64,000 nucleotides of DNA from an uncultured Gemmata sp. (GCA_937924775.1 CALDUT010000002.1:186001-250000), one strand, 5' to 3'; shown: positions 30,717-39,443, numbered from the stretch's first letter. Numbers and translations: made by a program. The notes: a model not told the origin generated them from the letters alone.

Positions 30717-32060
30717 TCAGTCGCCGCGACCATTCCGCAGCAGAGCGGGGGCCGACTCACGAGCATGTTGGGCGTCGTGAGGGGTGTAAATGCCAAAGTC
30801 GTTGAAGAAGAAGCGTTTGGCGAGGCGATAGAAGAAGTTCTTTTCGGGTATTTCGTGGGCGGGGTTGTATTGGCTGGTCCGTGGAGTCAGGGCCGCCAAT
30901 TCGGCCATCGCGGTTTGCCGAGCGGTGGCATCTTTGGCTCTGTGGGCCTCGACGAGTCTTTTGAGCAAATCGGGGCGTTCCAACACAATGCAGCCGCGGG
31001 TGGTTTCCGCTGCCAGTTTCCGAAAATCGGCCAGAAACACCGATTGCAAAAACTTATCACGGAGCCGGCGGGAGTCGTTCGCACGGTGAATCGACTCTTT
31101 GGAGAACTGTACGATGGGGCATGGTTCAATGTCGCCCCAGGGGTTGATGTGATGACTGATGCCCGTTGCCGCTGGGCACAGGGCTTTCCCCTCGCCATCG
31201 TAATACGCGTCGATGATAACGATCGGTTTCTTCGCCCGCATCTCGACGACGAACTGCCGAGCGCGGAGAACCTGTTCGGGAGTCAGGCACAGCTCCGGGT
31301 TAGGGCTCGGCCCCATGGGCCGATACACATGAAACCAAGTGTACAGAACACCCAGATCGATCAGCCGATCAATCCATTCCTCCCGAAGCAAGTCGTCGAT
31401 ATTCGTTCGGGCTAAACTGGTGCAGACGCCGGTGAGCACCCCGGCATCGAGGGCATTGTGCAACCCTTGGAGCGTTTTGCTCAGCACTCCGCGACGGCCT
31501 CGGCGTTCGTCGGAGGTGATTTCCGTTCCTTCCACAGAAATCAGCGGTGTGACATTCCCCAAACGCCACATCTCCTTAGCTCGCTGTGGCGTGATGAAGT
31601 GACCGTTGGTGAAAATCTGGAAGTAGCAATCCGGGTGTTCTGCCAGCATCTCCAGCAAATGCGGGTGCAGAAATGGTTCGCCGCCAACGATGCCAAAGAA
31701 GACGTTGCCCATAGCCTTCGCTTCTCGCACCAGCTGATGGAATGCGGCCGGTTCGATGATCTGCTGTTTCATGCTGACATCGACCCAGCAACCCTGGCAG
31801 CGGAGATTGCAGCTATTGATGATGCTCACATACAGAAACGGCGGGAAGACCTGCCCGCGTTTCAACCGCAGCTTATGACGATGGACCGACAAGGCCCCTT
31901 TGAAGCCCATGGTGTAAATAAGCTTCCATAGCAGGCGCTTATCGGTTTCCCACAGCACGCGTTGGGCGAGTTGGAGTGTGGCCCGCAGTGTCACGATACT
32001 GGCTCCCGCGATAGTGATGATGCTTACTAGTTTATCCCGAATGGCTCGTTCCGAGAACAC
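30717..32060 (-). CDS. radical SAM protein with SPASM-like C-terminal cysteines
   Basis: 447 residues. The cluster motif CNLRCQGC (CxxxCxxC) lies in a TIM-barrel context: FLYVSIINSCNLRCQGCW, then GIVGGEPFLHPHLLEML (GGEP motif) and FQIFTNGHFIT. Additional cysteines in ALCPAATGISHHINPWGDIEPC suggest an auxiliary SPASM/twitch-type cluster, as in enzymes that modify peptides or lipids. An N-terminal hydrophobic helix (about 8-28) may associate with the membrane. No candidate peptide substrate was found nearby, so the substrate is unknown. It diverges from the gmhB gene. Confidence 0.87.
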   Translation of the reverse strand: MFSERAIRDKLVSIITIAGASIVTLRATLQLAQRVLWETDKRLLWKLIYTMGFKGALSVHRHKLRLKRGQVFPPFLYVSIINSCNLRCQGCWVDVSMKQQIIEPAAFHQLVREAKAMGNVFFGIVGGEPFLHPHLLEMLAEHPDCYFQIFTNGHFITPQRAKEMWRLGNVTPLISVEGTEITSDERRGRRGVLSKTLQGLHNALDAGVLTGVCTSLARTNIDDLLREEWIDRLIDLGVLYTWFHVYRPMGPSPNPELCLTPEQVLRARQFVVEMRAKKPIVIIDAYYDGEGKALCPAATGISHHINPWGDIEPCPIVQFSKESIHRANDSRRLRDKFLQSVFLADFRKLAAETTRGCIVLERPDLLKRLVEAHRAKDATARQTAMAELAALTPRTSQYNPAHEIPEKNFFYRLAKRFFFNDFGIYTPHDAQHARESAPALLRNGRGD

Positions 32061-32185
32061 GGCCGAGGGATGTTTCTTCTATTGCGTGTGAAAAACTTCT
32101 CCGAACGCTTCGAGTGTTCTTTCCGTGCTGACAGCAGATGCCAATCGCATTGATCTTTCTTCGTCCATGGCGATAAACTCTGGTC

Positions 32186-32797
32186 ATGTTGCAGGAAGCT
32201 GTGTTTCTCGATCGCGATGGAACGCTGATCGAAGAAGTCCATTATCTGTGCCATCCGGAAGAAGTTCGGTTGTTGCCGGGAGCTGCCGAAGCCATTCGCT
32301 GCTTCAAGGCCTTGGGTATGCTGGTTGTCGTCGCGACCAACCAATCCGGTGTGGCGCGCGGCTATTTCCCTGAGGCCCGCGTGCATGCCGTTCACGAGCG
32401 GCTTGCGGAACTGTTGAGGGCAGCCGGGGCCGCCATCGATGCGACTTATTTCTGCCCCCATCATGAAACGGAGGGTATTGGGCCGTATCGTATCCGGTGT
32501 GATTGCCGCAAGCCGGCTCCCGGCATGCTCTATCATGCCGCGGCGGAATGGCCGATCGACCTGACCCGTTCGTGGATGATTGGCGACAAAATCTCCGATG
32601 CCCAAGCGGGGGCGGCGGCGGGTTGCCGCACCATCCTGGTGCGAACCGGTCATGGTTGCGAATTACCCCAGGCACTTCCTGCGGAAAAGCTTCGCCTCGC
32701 CGCGATGGTTAATAACTTGGCCCAGGCGGCGGAAGTCATTCGCGCTGCGAAAAGTTCCGCACACGCAGAGGCTACTAGTTGCCGCTTCGGCAACTAG
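32186..32797 (+). CDS. gmhB: HAD-family phosphatase, D-glycero-D-manno-heptose 1,7-bisphosphate phosphatase type
   Basis: 203 residues. HAD motifs: VFLDRDGTLIEEV (nucleophile and acid/base Asp), VVVATNQSGVARG, RKPAPGML with the motif III Lys, and WMIGDKISDAQAG. The Cys/His insert YFCPHHETEG, then YRIRCDCRKP, is the zinc-binding loop typical of GmhB-type histidinol-phosphatase relatives. It would take part in heptose activation for surface glycans; imidazole-glycerol relatives are an alternative. The last codons form one arm of a hairpin (32775-32797). It precedes an ATP-grasp gene by 29 bases. Confidence 0.9.
   Translation: MLQEAVFLDRDGTLIEEVHYLCHPEEVRLLPGAAEAIRCFKALGMLVVVATNQSGVARGYFPEARVHAVHERLAELLRAAGAAIDATYFCPHHETEGIGPYRIRCDCRKPAPGMLYHAAAEWPIDLTRSWMIGDKISDAQAGAAAGCRTILVRTGHGCELPQALPAEKLRLAAMVNNLAQAAEVIRAAKSSAHAEATSCRFGN
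32775..32797 (+). repeat. perfect hairpin spanning the gmhB stop codon
   Basis: CTAGTTGCCG (32775-32784), loop CTT, CGGCAACTAG (32788-32797). A 10-base perfect stem whose last three bases are the TAG stop of gmhB. No U-tract follows and the next gene starts 29 bases later on the same strand. It may stabilise or process the mRNA, or reduce expression of the second gene. Confidence 0.75.
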
Positions 32798-32826
32798 AAT
32801 GGCGCTGGCCGCGGCGAGGGTCCATC

Positions 32827-33783
32827 ATGCTGCAGAAACCGGTAGCGATCTATCATGAACATCCTGATTGGTTTCGTCCGCTGTTTGCAGAACTCCAGCG
32901 GCGAGCCATACCTTTTGTGCGACTGGACCCGCGCGCTCACAGTTATGATCCCGCGGAGCGGGAATCGCCTTATGCGTTGGTCTTTAACCGCATGAGTCCG
33001 TCGGCTTATCTGCGCGGCGGCGTGCAAGGCATATTCTTCACCGTGGCGTATTTGGCCCATCTCGAACGCTTGGGTGTGCCAGTGGTCAACGGTCGCAGCG
33101 CATTTGAAATCGAAATTTCCAAAGCCCGGCAACTGACGCTGCTCGAATCGTTGGGGTTGCCATATCCCAAAGCCCGGGTGGTCAATCATCCCTCCCAAGT
33201 ATTGGCGGCGAGCGACGGTTTGCGGTTTCCGGTGGTGGTGAAAGCCAATGTGGGCGGCAGTGGTGCTGGCATTATGAAGTTTGCGGATCGCGACGCCCTG
33301 ACTGCCGCTGTTGCCGCTAACCAGCTCGATTTTGGTGTGGATCACACGGCGTTGGTTCAGGAGTTTGTTCCGGCCCGAGGCGGGCACATCACCCGCGTCG
33401 AGACTTTGGGCGGCCAGTTCCTGTACGCGATCCACGTTTTCACTACCGGTGAATCCTTCAATCTGTGCCCGGCGGACATCTGCCAACGGGCCGATGGCGT
33501 CGAACTGGTTCGTACGGCATGCCCCATTGATGCCCCGAAAACTGGTTTGAAAGTGGCCGCTCACACCCCGCCGCCGGAGGTGATTTCTGACTGCGAGCGG
33601 ATTATGCAAACCGCACGCATTGACGTGGGCGGCATCGAATACATGATCGACGACCGCGACGGTCAACGGGTATACTACGACATCAACGCGCTGTCCAACT
33701 TCGTGGCCGACGCGGTCCATGTGGTGGGCTTCGATCCCTTCGCGCGGTTGGTCGATTACCTTCTGCAACGAGCCTGCGTGTGA
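32827..33783 (+). CDS. ATP-grasp (RimK-like) ligase
   Basis: 318 residues from the ATG at 32827. ATP-grasp landmarks: FNRMSPSAYLRGGV, GVPVVNGRSAFEIEISKARQ, FPVVVKANVGGSGAGIMKF (the conserved Lys and Gly-rich loop), LVQEFVPARGGHITRVETLG, and the Mg-binding C-terminus GGIEYMIDDRDGQRVYYDIN with D..N. Such enzymes join an amine to an acyl-phosphate, for example glutamate tails or peptide bonds; substrate unknown. Likely co-transcribed with gmhB upstream; the LLM flavin enzyme follows after 65 bases. Confidence 0.85.
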   Translation: MLQKPVAIYHEHPDWFRPLFAELQRRAIPFVRLDPRAHSYDPAERESPYALVFNRMSPSAYLRGGVQGIFFTVAYLAHLERLGVPVVNGRSAFEIEISKARQLTLLESLGLPYPKARVVNHPSQVLAASDGLRFPVVVKANVGGSGAGIMKFADRDALTAAVAANQLDFGVDHTALVQEFVPARGGHITRVETLGGQFLYAIHVFTTGESFNLCPADICQRADGVELVRTACPIDAPKTGLKVAAHTPPPEVISDCERIMQTARIDVGGIEYMIDDRDGQRVYYDINALSNFVADAVHVVGFDPFARLVDYLLQRACV

Positions 33784-33848
33784 ATTCCCCAAGCTGGGAA
33801 GTCGCGCGGCTAACAGTGCTATGATGGGAAACAAACCAGGACCTCCTC

Positions 33849-34877
33849 ATGCGTTACGGTTACTGGATGCCCGTTTTCGGCGGTTGGCTCCGCAATGTGG
33901 ACGATGAAAACATGGCGGCCACATGGGAGTACAACAAGCGACTCGCCCAACGGTCGGAGCAAATCGGCTTCGATCTATCGTTGGTCGCGGAGCTGAACCT
34001 CAACGATATCAAAGGTGAAGAAGCCCCCTCGCTGGATGCGTGGAGTACCGCAGCCGCGCTGATGGCGGTGACCTCTCGCCTAGAACTCATGGTGGCCGTG
34101 CGACCAACGTTCCACAATCCGGCACTTCTGGCAAAGCAAGCGGCCAACATCGACCACATTGGCGGTGGTAACCGGTTGTCACTCAACGTCGTTTCCAGTT
34201 GGTGGAAAGACGAAGCCACCAAATACGGGGTTTACTTTGAACAGCATGACGACCGCTACGCCCGCACCGCGGAGTGGTTACAGGTCGTGGATGGTGTGTG
34301 GAAGCAAGATCATTTCAGTTTTGAAGGCCGGTATTACAAAATCGTCGATAACGTCCTTCAACCCAAGCCGCGAACGAAGCCGCGGCCGATGATCTATGCC
34401 GGCGGCGAATCAGAAGCTGCCAAAAACCTCATCGCCCGTATGTGCGATGCGTATGTCATGCATGGCGATCCGCCGGAGCGAATCGCGGAGAAAATCGCCG
34501 ACATGCGCCGCCGTCGCGACGCTTACGGATTACCGCCACTGGTCTTCGGAGTCGCGGCCTACTGCGTTGTTCGCCCTACTGAGGGCGAAGCCAAGGCCGA
34601 ACTGGCCCGTATCACGGACGTTCGGCAATCGAAAGCGGGGTATCACAACTATCAACAATGGCTCGCCGGAACCCAGCTGGAACAGCAGGTGTCGTTGGAG
34701 GATTACAGCGTCTCGAATCGCGGTTTACGCAGCGGCCTGATCGGCACAGCGCAGCAAGTCATCGACCGGATCGCAGCGTTTGAAGCGGCCGGTGTGAACC
34801 TTCTCCTTCTGCAATGCAGTCCCCAATTGGAAGAAATGGAACGCTTTGCGGAAGAAGTAATTCGTCAAATGCGCTAA
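33849..34877 (+). CDS. LLM-class flavin-dependent monooxygenase (SsuD/SfnG-like)
   Basis: 342 residues with a bacterial-luciferase barrel. Characteristic segments: RYGYWMPVFGGWLRN, LELMVAVRPTFHNPALLAKQAANIDHIGGGNRLSLNVVSS split around the flavin site, EWLQVVDGVW, FSFEGRYYKI, PMIYAGGESEAAKNLIARMCDAYV, and GTAQQVIDRIAAFEAAGVNLLLLQ. These agree with alkanesulfonate or dimethylsulfone monooxygenases, which release sulfite or sulfinate using FMNH2. A partner flavin reductase is not adjacent. Its position next to PII hints at nutrient-limitation regulation, which is speculative. Confidence 0.88.
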   Translation: MRYGYWMPVFGGWLRNVDDENMAATWEYNKRLAQRSEQIGFDLSLVAELNLNDIKGEEAPSLDAWSTAAALMAVTSRLELMVAVRPTFHNPALLAKQAANIDHIGGGNRLSLNVVSSWWKDEATKYGVYFEQHDDRYARTAEWLQVVDGVWKQDHFSFEGRYYKIVDNVLQPKPRTKPRPMIYAGGESEAAKNLIARMCDAYVMHGDPPERIAEKIADMRRRRDAYGLPPLVFGVAAYCVVRPTEGEAKAELARITDVRQSKAGYHNYQQWLAGTQLEQQVSLEDYSVSNRGLRSGLIGTAQQVIDRIAAFEAAGVNLLLLQCSPQLEEMERFAEEVIRQMR

Positions 34878-34955
34878 ATGTACAGGTCGATTTTAGCCCT
34901 CTATAACGTCTATGAGCAATATTCTGCCAAAAGCAAATGCAATTTGAGATTTTTT

Positions 34956-35303
34956 ATGAAATTGATCCTAGCCATCATTCAGCCCTCCAAATTGGACGCG
35001 GTGAAGGAGGCCTTGAATAAGGTGGAGGTGTTCCGCTTAACCATTGTCGATGTTTTGGGATTTGGCCGGCAAAAGGGACACACGGAGGTTTACCGGGGCC
35101 ATGAATTGACCGTTAATATGTTACGGAAGGTGCAGTTGCAAATTGCCGTGAATGAAGACTTTGTGGAACCGACAGTCAATGCGATCATGTCCGCGGCCCG
35201 CACCGGACCTGAAGGCCACATTGGCGATGGGAAAATCTTCATTCTCCCATTGGAAGACTGCATCCGCATTCGCACCGGGGAACGCGGCCCTGAAGCGATC
35301 TAG
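34956..35303 (+). CDS. glnB: PII-family nitrogen regulator with Leu at position 51
   Basis: 115 residues from the ATG at 34956, chosen because it begins the canonical MKLILAIIQPSKLDAVKEAL; the frame extends 26 codons upstream without similarity. Trimeric PII proteins bind ATP/ADP and 2-oxoglutarate and control ammonium transport and assimilation. T-loop is GFGRQKGHTEVYRGHEL: Tyr46 is kept but the usual uridylylation Tyr51 is Leu. The C-terminal IGDGKIFILPLEDCIRIRTG nucleotide-binding strand is intact, and ARTGPEGHIGDGK has four extra residues versus E. coli GlnB. No amtB or glnA is adjacent. Regulation must be by ligand only or by another modification. Confidence 0.93.
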   Translation: MKLILAIIQPSKLDAVKEALNKVEVFRLTIVDVLGFGRQKGHTEVYRGHELTVNMLRKVQLQIAVNEDFVEPTVNAIMSAARTGPEGHIGDGKIFILPLEDCIRIRTGERGPEAI

Positions 35304-35415
35304 CACTTGAAAATGCAGATATTTATTTCCGCGAAGTGCCGCTGAGAGAACCTGTCCTCGTCCAAACGGCCCGTGTCCATGAATCGAGCGAATCGATGAT
35401 CTGTTGCCATCGTCC

Positions 35416-35442
35416 GGGCATGTCCAATTTCTGAACATGCCC
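35416..35442 (+). terminator. inverted repeat downstream of the PII gene
   Basis: GGGCATGT (35416-35423) and ACATGCCC (35435-35442) form a perfect 8-base stem with an 11-base loop, 112 bases after the PII stop. No strong U-tract, so the terminator role is tentative. Confidence 0.4.
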
Positions 35443-35514
35443 TGTGATACGTACGGTATTTATGAGGCCAATATCCTCACGTCGATGCCCTCCATTGTCT
35501 TTCTCACATCAACT

Positions 35515-35566
35515 TTATAGTAAGGTGGCCTCAACACTTATTATAGCAGGGTGGTCTCAACACTTA
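35515..35566. repeat. 26-base tandem repeat, two copies
   Basis: Units 35515-35540 and 35541-35566 are directly adjacent and match at 23 of 26 positions (start TTATAG, end CTCAACACTTA). On the minus strand the junction reads CTATAATAAG, containing a perfect TATAAT. The repeat lies immediately after the stop of the beta-propeller gene (minus strand). Function unknown. Confidence 0.8.
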
Positions 35567-35570
35567 CCAT

Positions 35571-36797
35571 CTATTTTTTCACATCGAAGCAGAGCAGCGT
35601 ACTCATATCGCGCAGATACAGGCCCCCGTTAGCGACAACCGGGTGAGGCCACGCGGGGGTTTTGCTCCGATCGGGTTGTTTCAGCCGGCCTTTCTCCACA
35701 TACTCTTTGGGGTTTGGCTCGAAGATCACAACATCGCCGGTATTATGGCTGCGAGCATACACCCGGCCATCGGCGTAGCAGACGCTGACATTGCCGGTTT
35801 TGGGTTCGGTCCACCGAACTTTGCCGGTTCTGAAATCGGCACAGAATAAAGCGTTGCTCGTGCCGCCGTAGAGGTAGCCGTCGATCAGGACCGCACCGCC
35901 GATGCCACCGGTCAATTGCTTTTCCAGGTACATTTGTTTCGCTACCACCTTATCCCCATCGGCGTGAATTTCCACCATACCGCCGCCTGAACGCGACGAC
36001 ACATAAACTTTGTCTTGGTAAACGATGGGGGTGAGCATGTTGGCCCCAAAATCGACGGTACCATTGTAGCGCCAGAGGAATTTGCCGGTTTTGGCGTCGC
36101 ACGCCACCACGCCTTTACGCATGAACTGGACATACTGCTTTACACCGCCGGCGGTAACGATCATGATGGATGCATAGTCGGCAATGTCGCCGTCGGGCAC
36201 CGCACATTTCCAGATGGTTTCGCCAGTAGTTTTGTTGAGGGCAGCCAGAGTAGCTTCTGCTCCGCCGGGTGTGCAGATCACCGCGTCGCCATCCACCAGC
36301 ACCGATTCGGTGTAAGCCCAGTTGCCCACGCTGCCTTTGAAGTCTTTGGCCAAATTCCGTGACCACTTCACCTGCCCGTCGGTACTCAGGCAGACCAATT
36401 GGCCATCGGACGCCAGGCAATATAGGTGCTGGCCATCGATAGTGGGTGTCGAGCGCGTGCCGGGGTATTGCGGTCCTTTATTGGGGCCCACCTTGCCGAT
36501 CGGGGTTTTCCAAATGTCTTGGCCCGTTCGTTCATCGAGACAAAGGGCGTATTCGTCTTTGTCTTTGGTGGTTTGAATGTAGACACGACCCGCGACGATG
36601 GTGGGGGATGAGTACCCAGGGCCGATGTCAGTTCGTTTCCAGCGTAGCTTGGGGCCTTCTTTGGGCCATTCTTGCAATAGTCCCGTGTCGTGGGAGATGC
36701 CATCGCGATTGGGGCCCCTCCATTGCGGCCAATCAGCGGCACTGAGGGTGACAGTCAGGCTGAACAGAACGCTGTAGGTCAGAATGTGGCGTACCAT
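35571..36797 (-). CDS. secreted PQQ-type beta-propeller protein
   Basis: 408 residues from the ATG at 36797, which has an excellent ribosome site (TAGGAGGA 7 bases upstream); the open frame continues 87 codons further but without similarity. Signal peptide MVRHILTYSVLFSLTVTLSA. The mature N-terminus ADWPQWRGPNRDGIS is the standard opening of planctomycete PQQ-like propellers. Repeats with the Trp-docking pattern follow, for example LCLDERTGQDIWKTPIG, ALNKTTGETIWKCAV, ACDAKTGKFLWRYNG and CADFRTGKVRWTEPK. No dehydrogenase active site is evident; a binding or scaffold role outside the cytoplasm is likely. Confidence 0.9.
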   Translation of the reverse strand: MVRHILTYSVLFSLTVTLSAADWPQWRGPNRDGISHDTGLLQEWPKEGPKLRWKRTDIGPGYSSPTIVAGRVYIQTTKDKDEYALCLDERTGQDIWKTPIGKVGPNKGPQYPGTRSTPTIDGQHLYCLASDGQLVCLSTDGQVKWSRNLAKDFKGSVGNWAYTESVLVDGDAVICTPGGAEATLAALNKTTGETIWKCAVPDGDIADYASIMIVTAGGVKQYVQFMRKGVVACDAKTGKFLWRYNGTVDFGANMLTPIVYQDKVYVSSRSGGGMVEIHADGDKVVAKQMYLEKQLTGGIGGAVLIDGYLYGGTSNALFCADFRTGKVRWTEPKTGNVSVCYADGRVYARSHNTGDVVIFEPNPKEYVEKGRLKQPDRSKTPAWPHPVVANGGLYLRDMSTLLCFDVKK

Positions 36798-37117
36798 GCG
36801 TCTTCCTCCTAAGGGGAAAAGACTACCTCGGTCCCGAACCTGTTGTAGTCGGGAGAACCCGATGGGGGAACCGAGAAGTGGATGAGAGTTTGGCTTTCTG
36901 CTAACCTTAGCGGAAATGCAACCCACGAGGTTACGGGCCGTTTTGGTATCCCTGGGTCGGGTGAAAAGCAATGATTCGATTATGTCGTCCCTGTGGAATT
37001 CGAGTAGGATAGAAGAGATAAAGAACTCGCAGCGGGCGGTTGTGGGATGGACTCCCACCGGCTAGCGTAAAATAGTTATTCGCCTCGCAGCATCCTTCAT
37101 CCTGAGGCTGTTCTACC
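36798..37117. other. 320-base divergent intergenic region
   Basis: Lies between the beta-propeller gene (minus) and the sigma factor gene (plus). It holds a small hairpin GTGGGA/TCCCAC at 37042-37058 about 60 bases before the sigma factor start, and a TAAAAT at 37068-37073 that could be a -10 without a recognisable -35. Nothing else is supportable. Confidence 0.5.
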
Positions 37118-37840
37118 GTGGCCAAAAAACCCTTCACCGCGGTCGATCGCGACCTCCTCAAACGCTGCCTGAACCGTGAACCGGGTTCATGGAACGACTT
37201 CGTCGATCGGTTCCTCAGTCTCATTTACCACACGATAGGCTACACGGCTCACCTCCGCAGTGCCCGGTTGACTCCTGAAGACGTAGAGGATATCGCCGCG
37301 GAGGTTCTACTGCGGATTGTAGCTGATAACTTCAGAGTTTTGCGGGATTTTCGCAAAGAATCGAGTTTAGCCACATACATCACCGTGATTGCTCGTCGTA
37401 TCGCGGTTCATGAAATCACCCGACGGCAGAAGGTCAAGGAGGCGATCAATCGCGGCGACGCCCTCTTGGCCCAAGCGGAACCCGAGGATGTCGCGGCGCA
37501 AAAAGGTTTGGAACGGTTGGAAGAAGTCGAGCGATTGCTCCGACGTTTACGCGGCAAGGATCGGGAAATAGTTCGGATGTATTACTTGGAAGGCCGCACC
37601 TACGAAGAGATCAGCACAGAGGTGGATGTGCCGGTCAATACGATAGGTGCGATCTTATCGCGGGCTCGCAAAAAGCTTCGCGAGATGGCCAAACAATCGA
37701 CCACCCATCTCTCGGCGATCAGCGCAACTGGTCCCGAGGGCTCCGCGACAGTCTCATCGCCGTTAAAGCCGACGAAACCCGGGAAATCGCCCCCCAAAAC
37801 CGAGCCGCCCGCTCAACCCAAACCGGAAGCCCCCGAGTAG
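37118..37840 (+). CDS. ECF-type RNA polymerase sigma factor
   Basis: 240 residues from a GTG at 37118 (GAGG about 12 bases upstream). Region 2 contains FVDRFLSLIYHTI, EDVEDIAAEVLLRIV and FRKESSLATYITVIARRIAVHEI; region 4 has RLRGKDREIVRMYYLEGRTYEEIS then VPVNTIGAILSRARKKLR, a normal helix-turn-helix. The last 40 residues are Ser/Pro/Lys-rich and disordered, an extension seen in some planctomycete ECFs. No anti-sigma gene is adjacent, so control may be by phosphorylation, the tail or transcription. It converges with pheS. Confidence 0.9.
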   Translation: MAKKPFTAVDRDLLKRCLNREPGSWNDFVDRFLSLIYHTIGYTAHLRSARLTPEDVEDIAAEVLLRIVADNFRVLRDFRKESSLATYITVIARRIAVHEITRRQKVKEAINRGDALLAQAEPEDVAAQKGLERLEEVERLLRRLRGKDREIVRMYYLEGRTYEEISTEVDVPVNTIGAILSRARKKLREMAKQSTTHLSAISATGPEGSATVSSPLKPTKPGKSPPKTEPPAQPKPEAPE

Positions 37841-37891
37841 ATCGATTGTGTCCAAGAAGGCGCAGCTTGGCGGCGGGATCGCGAACGACGG

Positions 37892-38920
37892 TTAGAACTG
37901 TTTCAGGAAACGCACATCGTTTTGCCAGAACAAGCGGATATCGTCGATGGCATGTTGCAGCATCAACATGCGCTGTGGCCCCATACCGAAGGCAAACCCT
38001 GTCACTTTCTGAGGATCGTAGCCCCCGGCTCGGAGTACGTTGGGGTGAACCATACCAGCCCCGAGGATTTCCAACCAACCAGTGCCTTTAGTCAGGCGGT
38101 CGCGGTTGGGATCGTCATGAGGCCAGTCGATGTCCACTTCGATGGAAGGTTCGGTGAAGGGAAAATAGCTACTGCGGATCCGCACTTGCCGCTCGGGGCC
38201 GAACATGCGGCGGGCGAACGCCGTGATCGTCCCTTTCAAATCTGCCATCGTCACGCCTTCCCCCACGACCAAGCCTTCCACCTGGTAGAATTGAATCTCA
38301 CTGCGGGTGCTGATGGCCTCGTTGCGATAACACATACCGGGAAGGATCACCCGGATCGGCCGACCGGCCGCCTCACGCATGACGTGAATTTGCCCCGGTG
38401 ACGTGTGGGTGCGGAGAACAACGTTGGGAGTCGTGGTGAAAAACGTATCCCACATGTCGCGAGCAGGGTGATGCACGGGCATGTTGAGGTATTCGAAGTT
38501 CATCGCATCGGTTTCGACTTCCCGAGTGCGGTAGATTTGGAAGCCGAGATCGGCAAAAATCGCATAAATTTGCCGCAGAATTTGCGTGGCCGGGTGAAGT
38601 CGCCCACGCCGGGGAGGCCGGCCGGGCAGAGTCACATCGAGCGGATTGGTCGTCAGGCTGATCTGTAAGGCCCGTTCTTTCGCCGCGGCTAAGGCTTTTT
38701 CGTAGGCTTCGGTCAGAGTGGCCTTAACGCGGTTGGCTTCCGCCCCAAACGCCGCTTTTTGCTCTTTGGGTATCTCCTTCAATTTCCCCATTGCGGCTTT
38801 CATCAAGCCGTTGTCGCCAAAGTACTGGGTGTTCCAGGCCCGCAGTGCGGCTTCGTCGGGGCATTGTTGGAGTTGTTCGAGGGCCTGGGCTTCTAATCGG
38901 CGTAAGTCGTCGGTAGCCAT
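37892..38920 (-). CDS. pheS: phenylalanine-tRNA ligase alpha subunit
   Basis: Charges tRNA-Phe with phenylalanine together with PheT. 342 residues from the ATG at 38920 (AGGA 3 bases before), matching family length; the upstream in-frame extension to 39133 has no similarity. N-terminal coiled-coil (LEAQALEQLQQCPDEAALRA), then class II motifs: motif 1 HPATQILRQIYAIFADLGFQ, motif 2 RTHTSPGQIHVM and GMCYRNEAISTRSEIQFYQ, motif 3 GFAFGMGPQRMLMLQH. pheT is not in the window, so the subunits are encoded apart, unlike the usual pheST operon. Divergent from the small ORF at 39132. Confidence 0.95.
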   Translation of the reverse strand: MATDDLRRLEAQALEQLQQCPDEAALRAWNTQYFGDNGLMKAAMGKLKEIPKEQKAAFGAEANRVKATLTEAYEKALAAAKERALQISLTTNPLDVTLPGRPPRRGRLHPATQILRQIYAIFADLGFQIYRTREVETDAMNFEYLNMPVHHPARDMWDTFFTTTPNVVLRTHTSPGQIHVMREAAGRPIRVILPGMCYRNEAISTRSEIQFYQVEGLVVGEGVTMADLKGTITAFARRMFGPERQVRIRSSYFPFTEPSIEVDIDWPHDDPNRDRLTKGTGWLEILGAGMVHPNVLRAGGYDPQKVTGFAFGMGPQRMLMLQHAIDDIRLFWQNDVRFLKQF

Positions 38921-39131
38921 GGTCCTATGTTTCTGTTGAAGGCAACACTGGAGGAAGGATATGACACCAGATCCTCCTCGGCAGGTTGACTGCAACGACT
39001 TGGAGAGTTTTTCTCCATCTGGAATGAATTTTCCTTTTCGGTGGGAGGCTACTCCGCTTGACGATCGGGGCCACCTCGTGTCTGTTGAAAGGAGTATGGT
39101 CTCTTTAAGGAGCCTTTGAGGAGCCAGAATC

Positions 39132-39398
39132 ATGGGGATGGAAGACTATACACCCTATCAGCAAGGGATAATCAAGCGCTATTATGCGAATCTGGATCAG
39201 GTTTCGTGGCAGCGCCTGTCGGAATTGGTGGCGGATTTGTACCTCGCGGAAGGGAAAAAGCGGGACAAACTGTGGGCCTCCGCGGTGGGTTATATGCAGA
39301 AATTAAAAATTCCTCAGACACGGATCGATGCTATCGCCGCAACACGCGACATTGAAGCCTTGGCGAAACTCGTGAAGGAGTTGATGAGCAAAAAGTGA
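39132..39398 (+). CDS. small conserved-looking protein of unknown function
   Basis: 88 residues with a good ribosome site (TTTGAGGAG about 9 bases upstream). Predicted entirely helical and charged: YTPYQQGIIKRYYANLDQV, LSELVADLYLAEGKKRDKLW, ALAKLVKELMSKK. No membrane segment or cysteine. The codon choice and coding-like third positions support a real gene. I recall similar short helical proteins in planctomycetes without function. A hairpin follows at 39444. Confidence 0.75.
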   Translation: MGMEDYTPYQQGIIKRYYANLDQVSWQRLSELVADLYLAEGKKRDKLWASAVGYMQKLKIPQTRIDAIAATRDIEALAKLVKELMSKK

Positions 39399-39443
39399 AA
39401 GATTCTCATGAGGAAACGGTGAAAGATTAAGCCTTCTGGAGCG

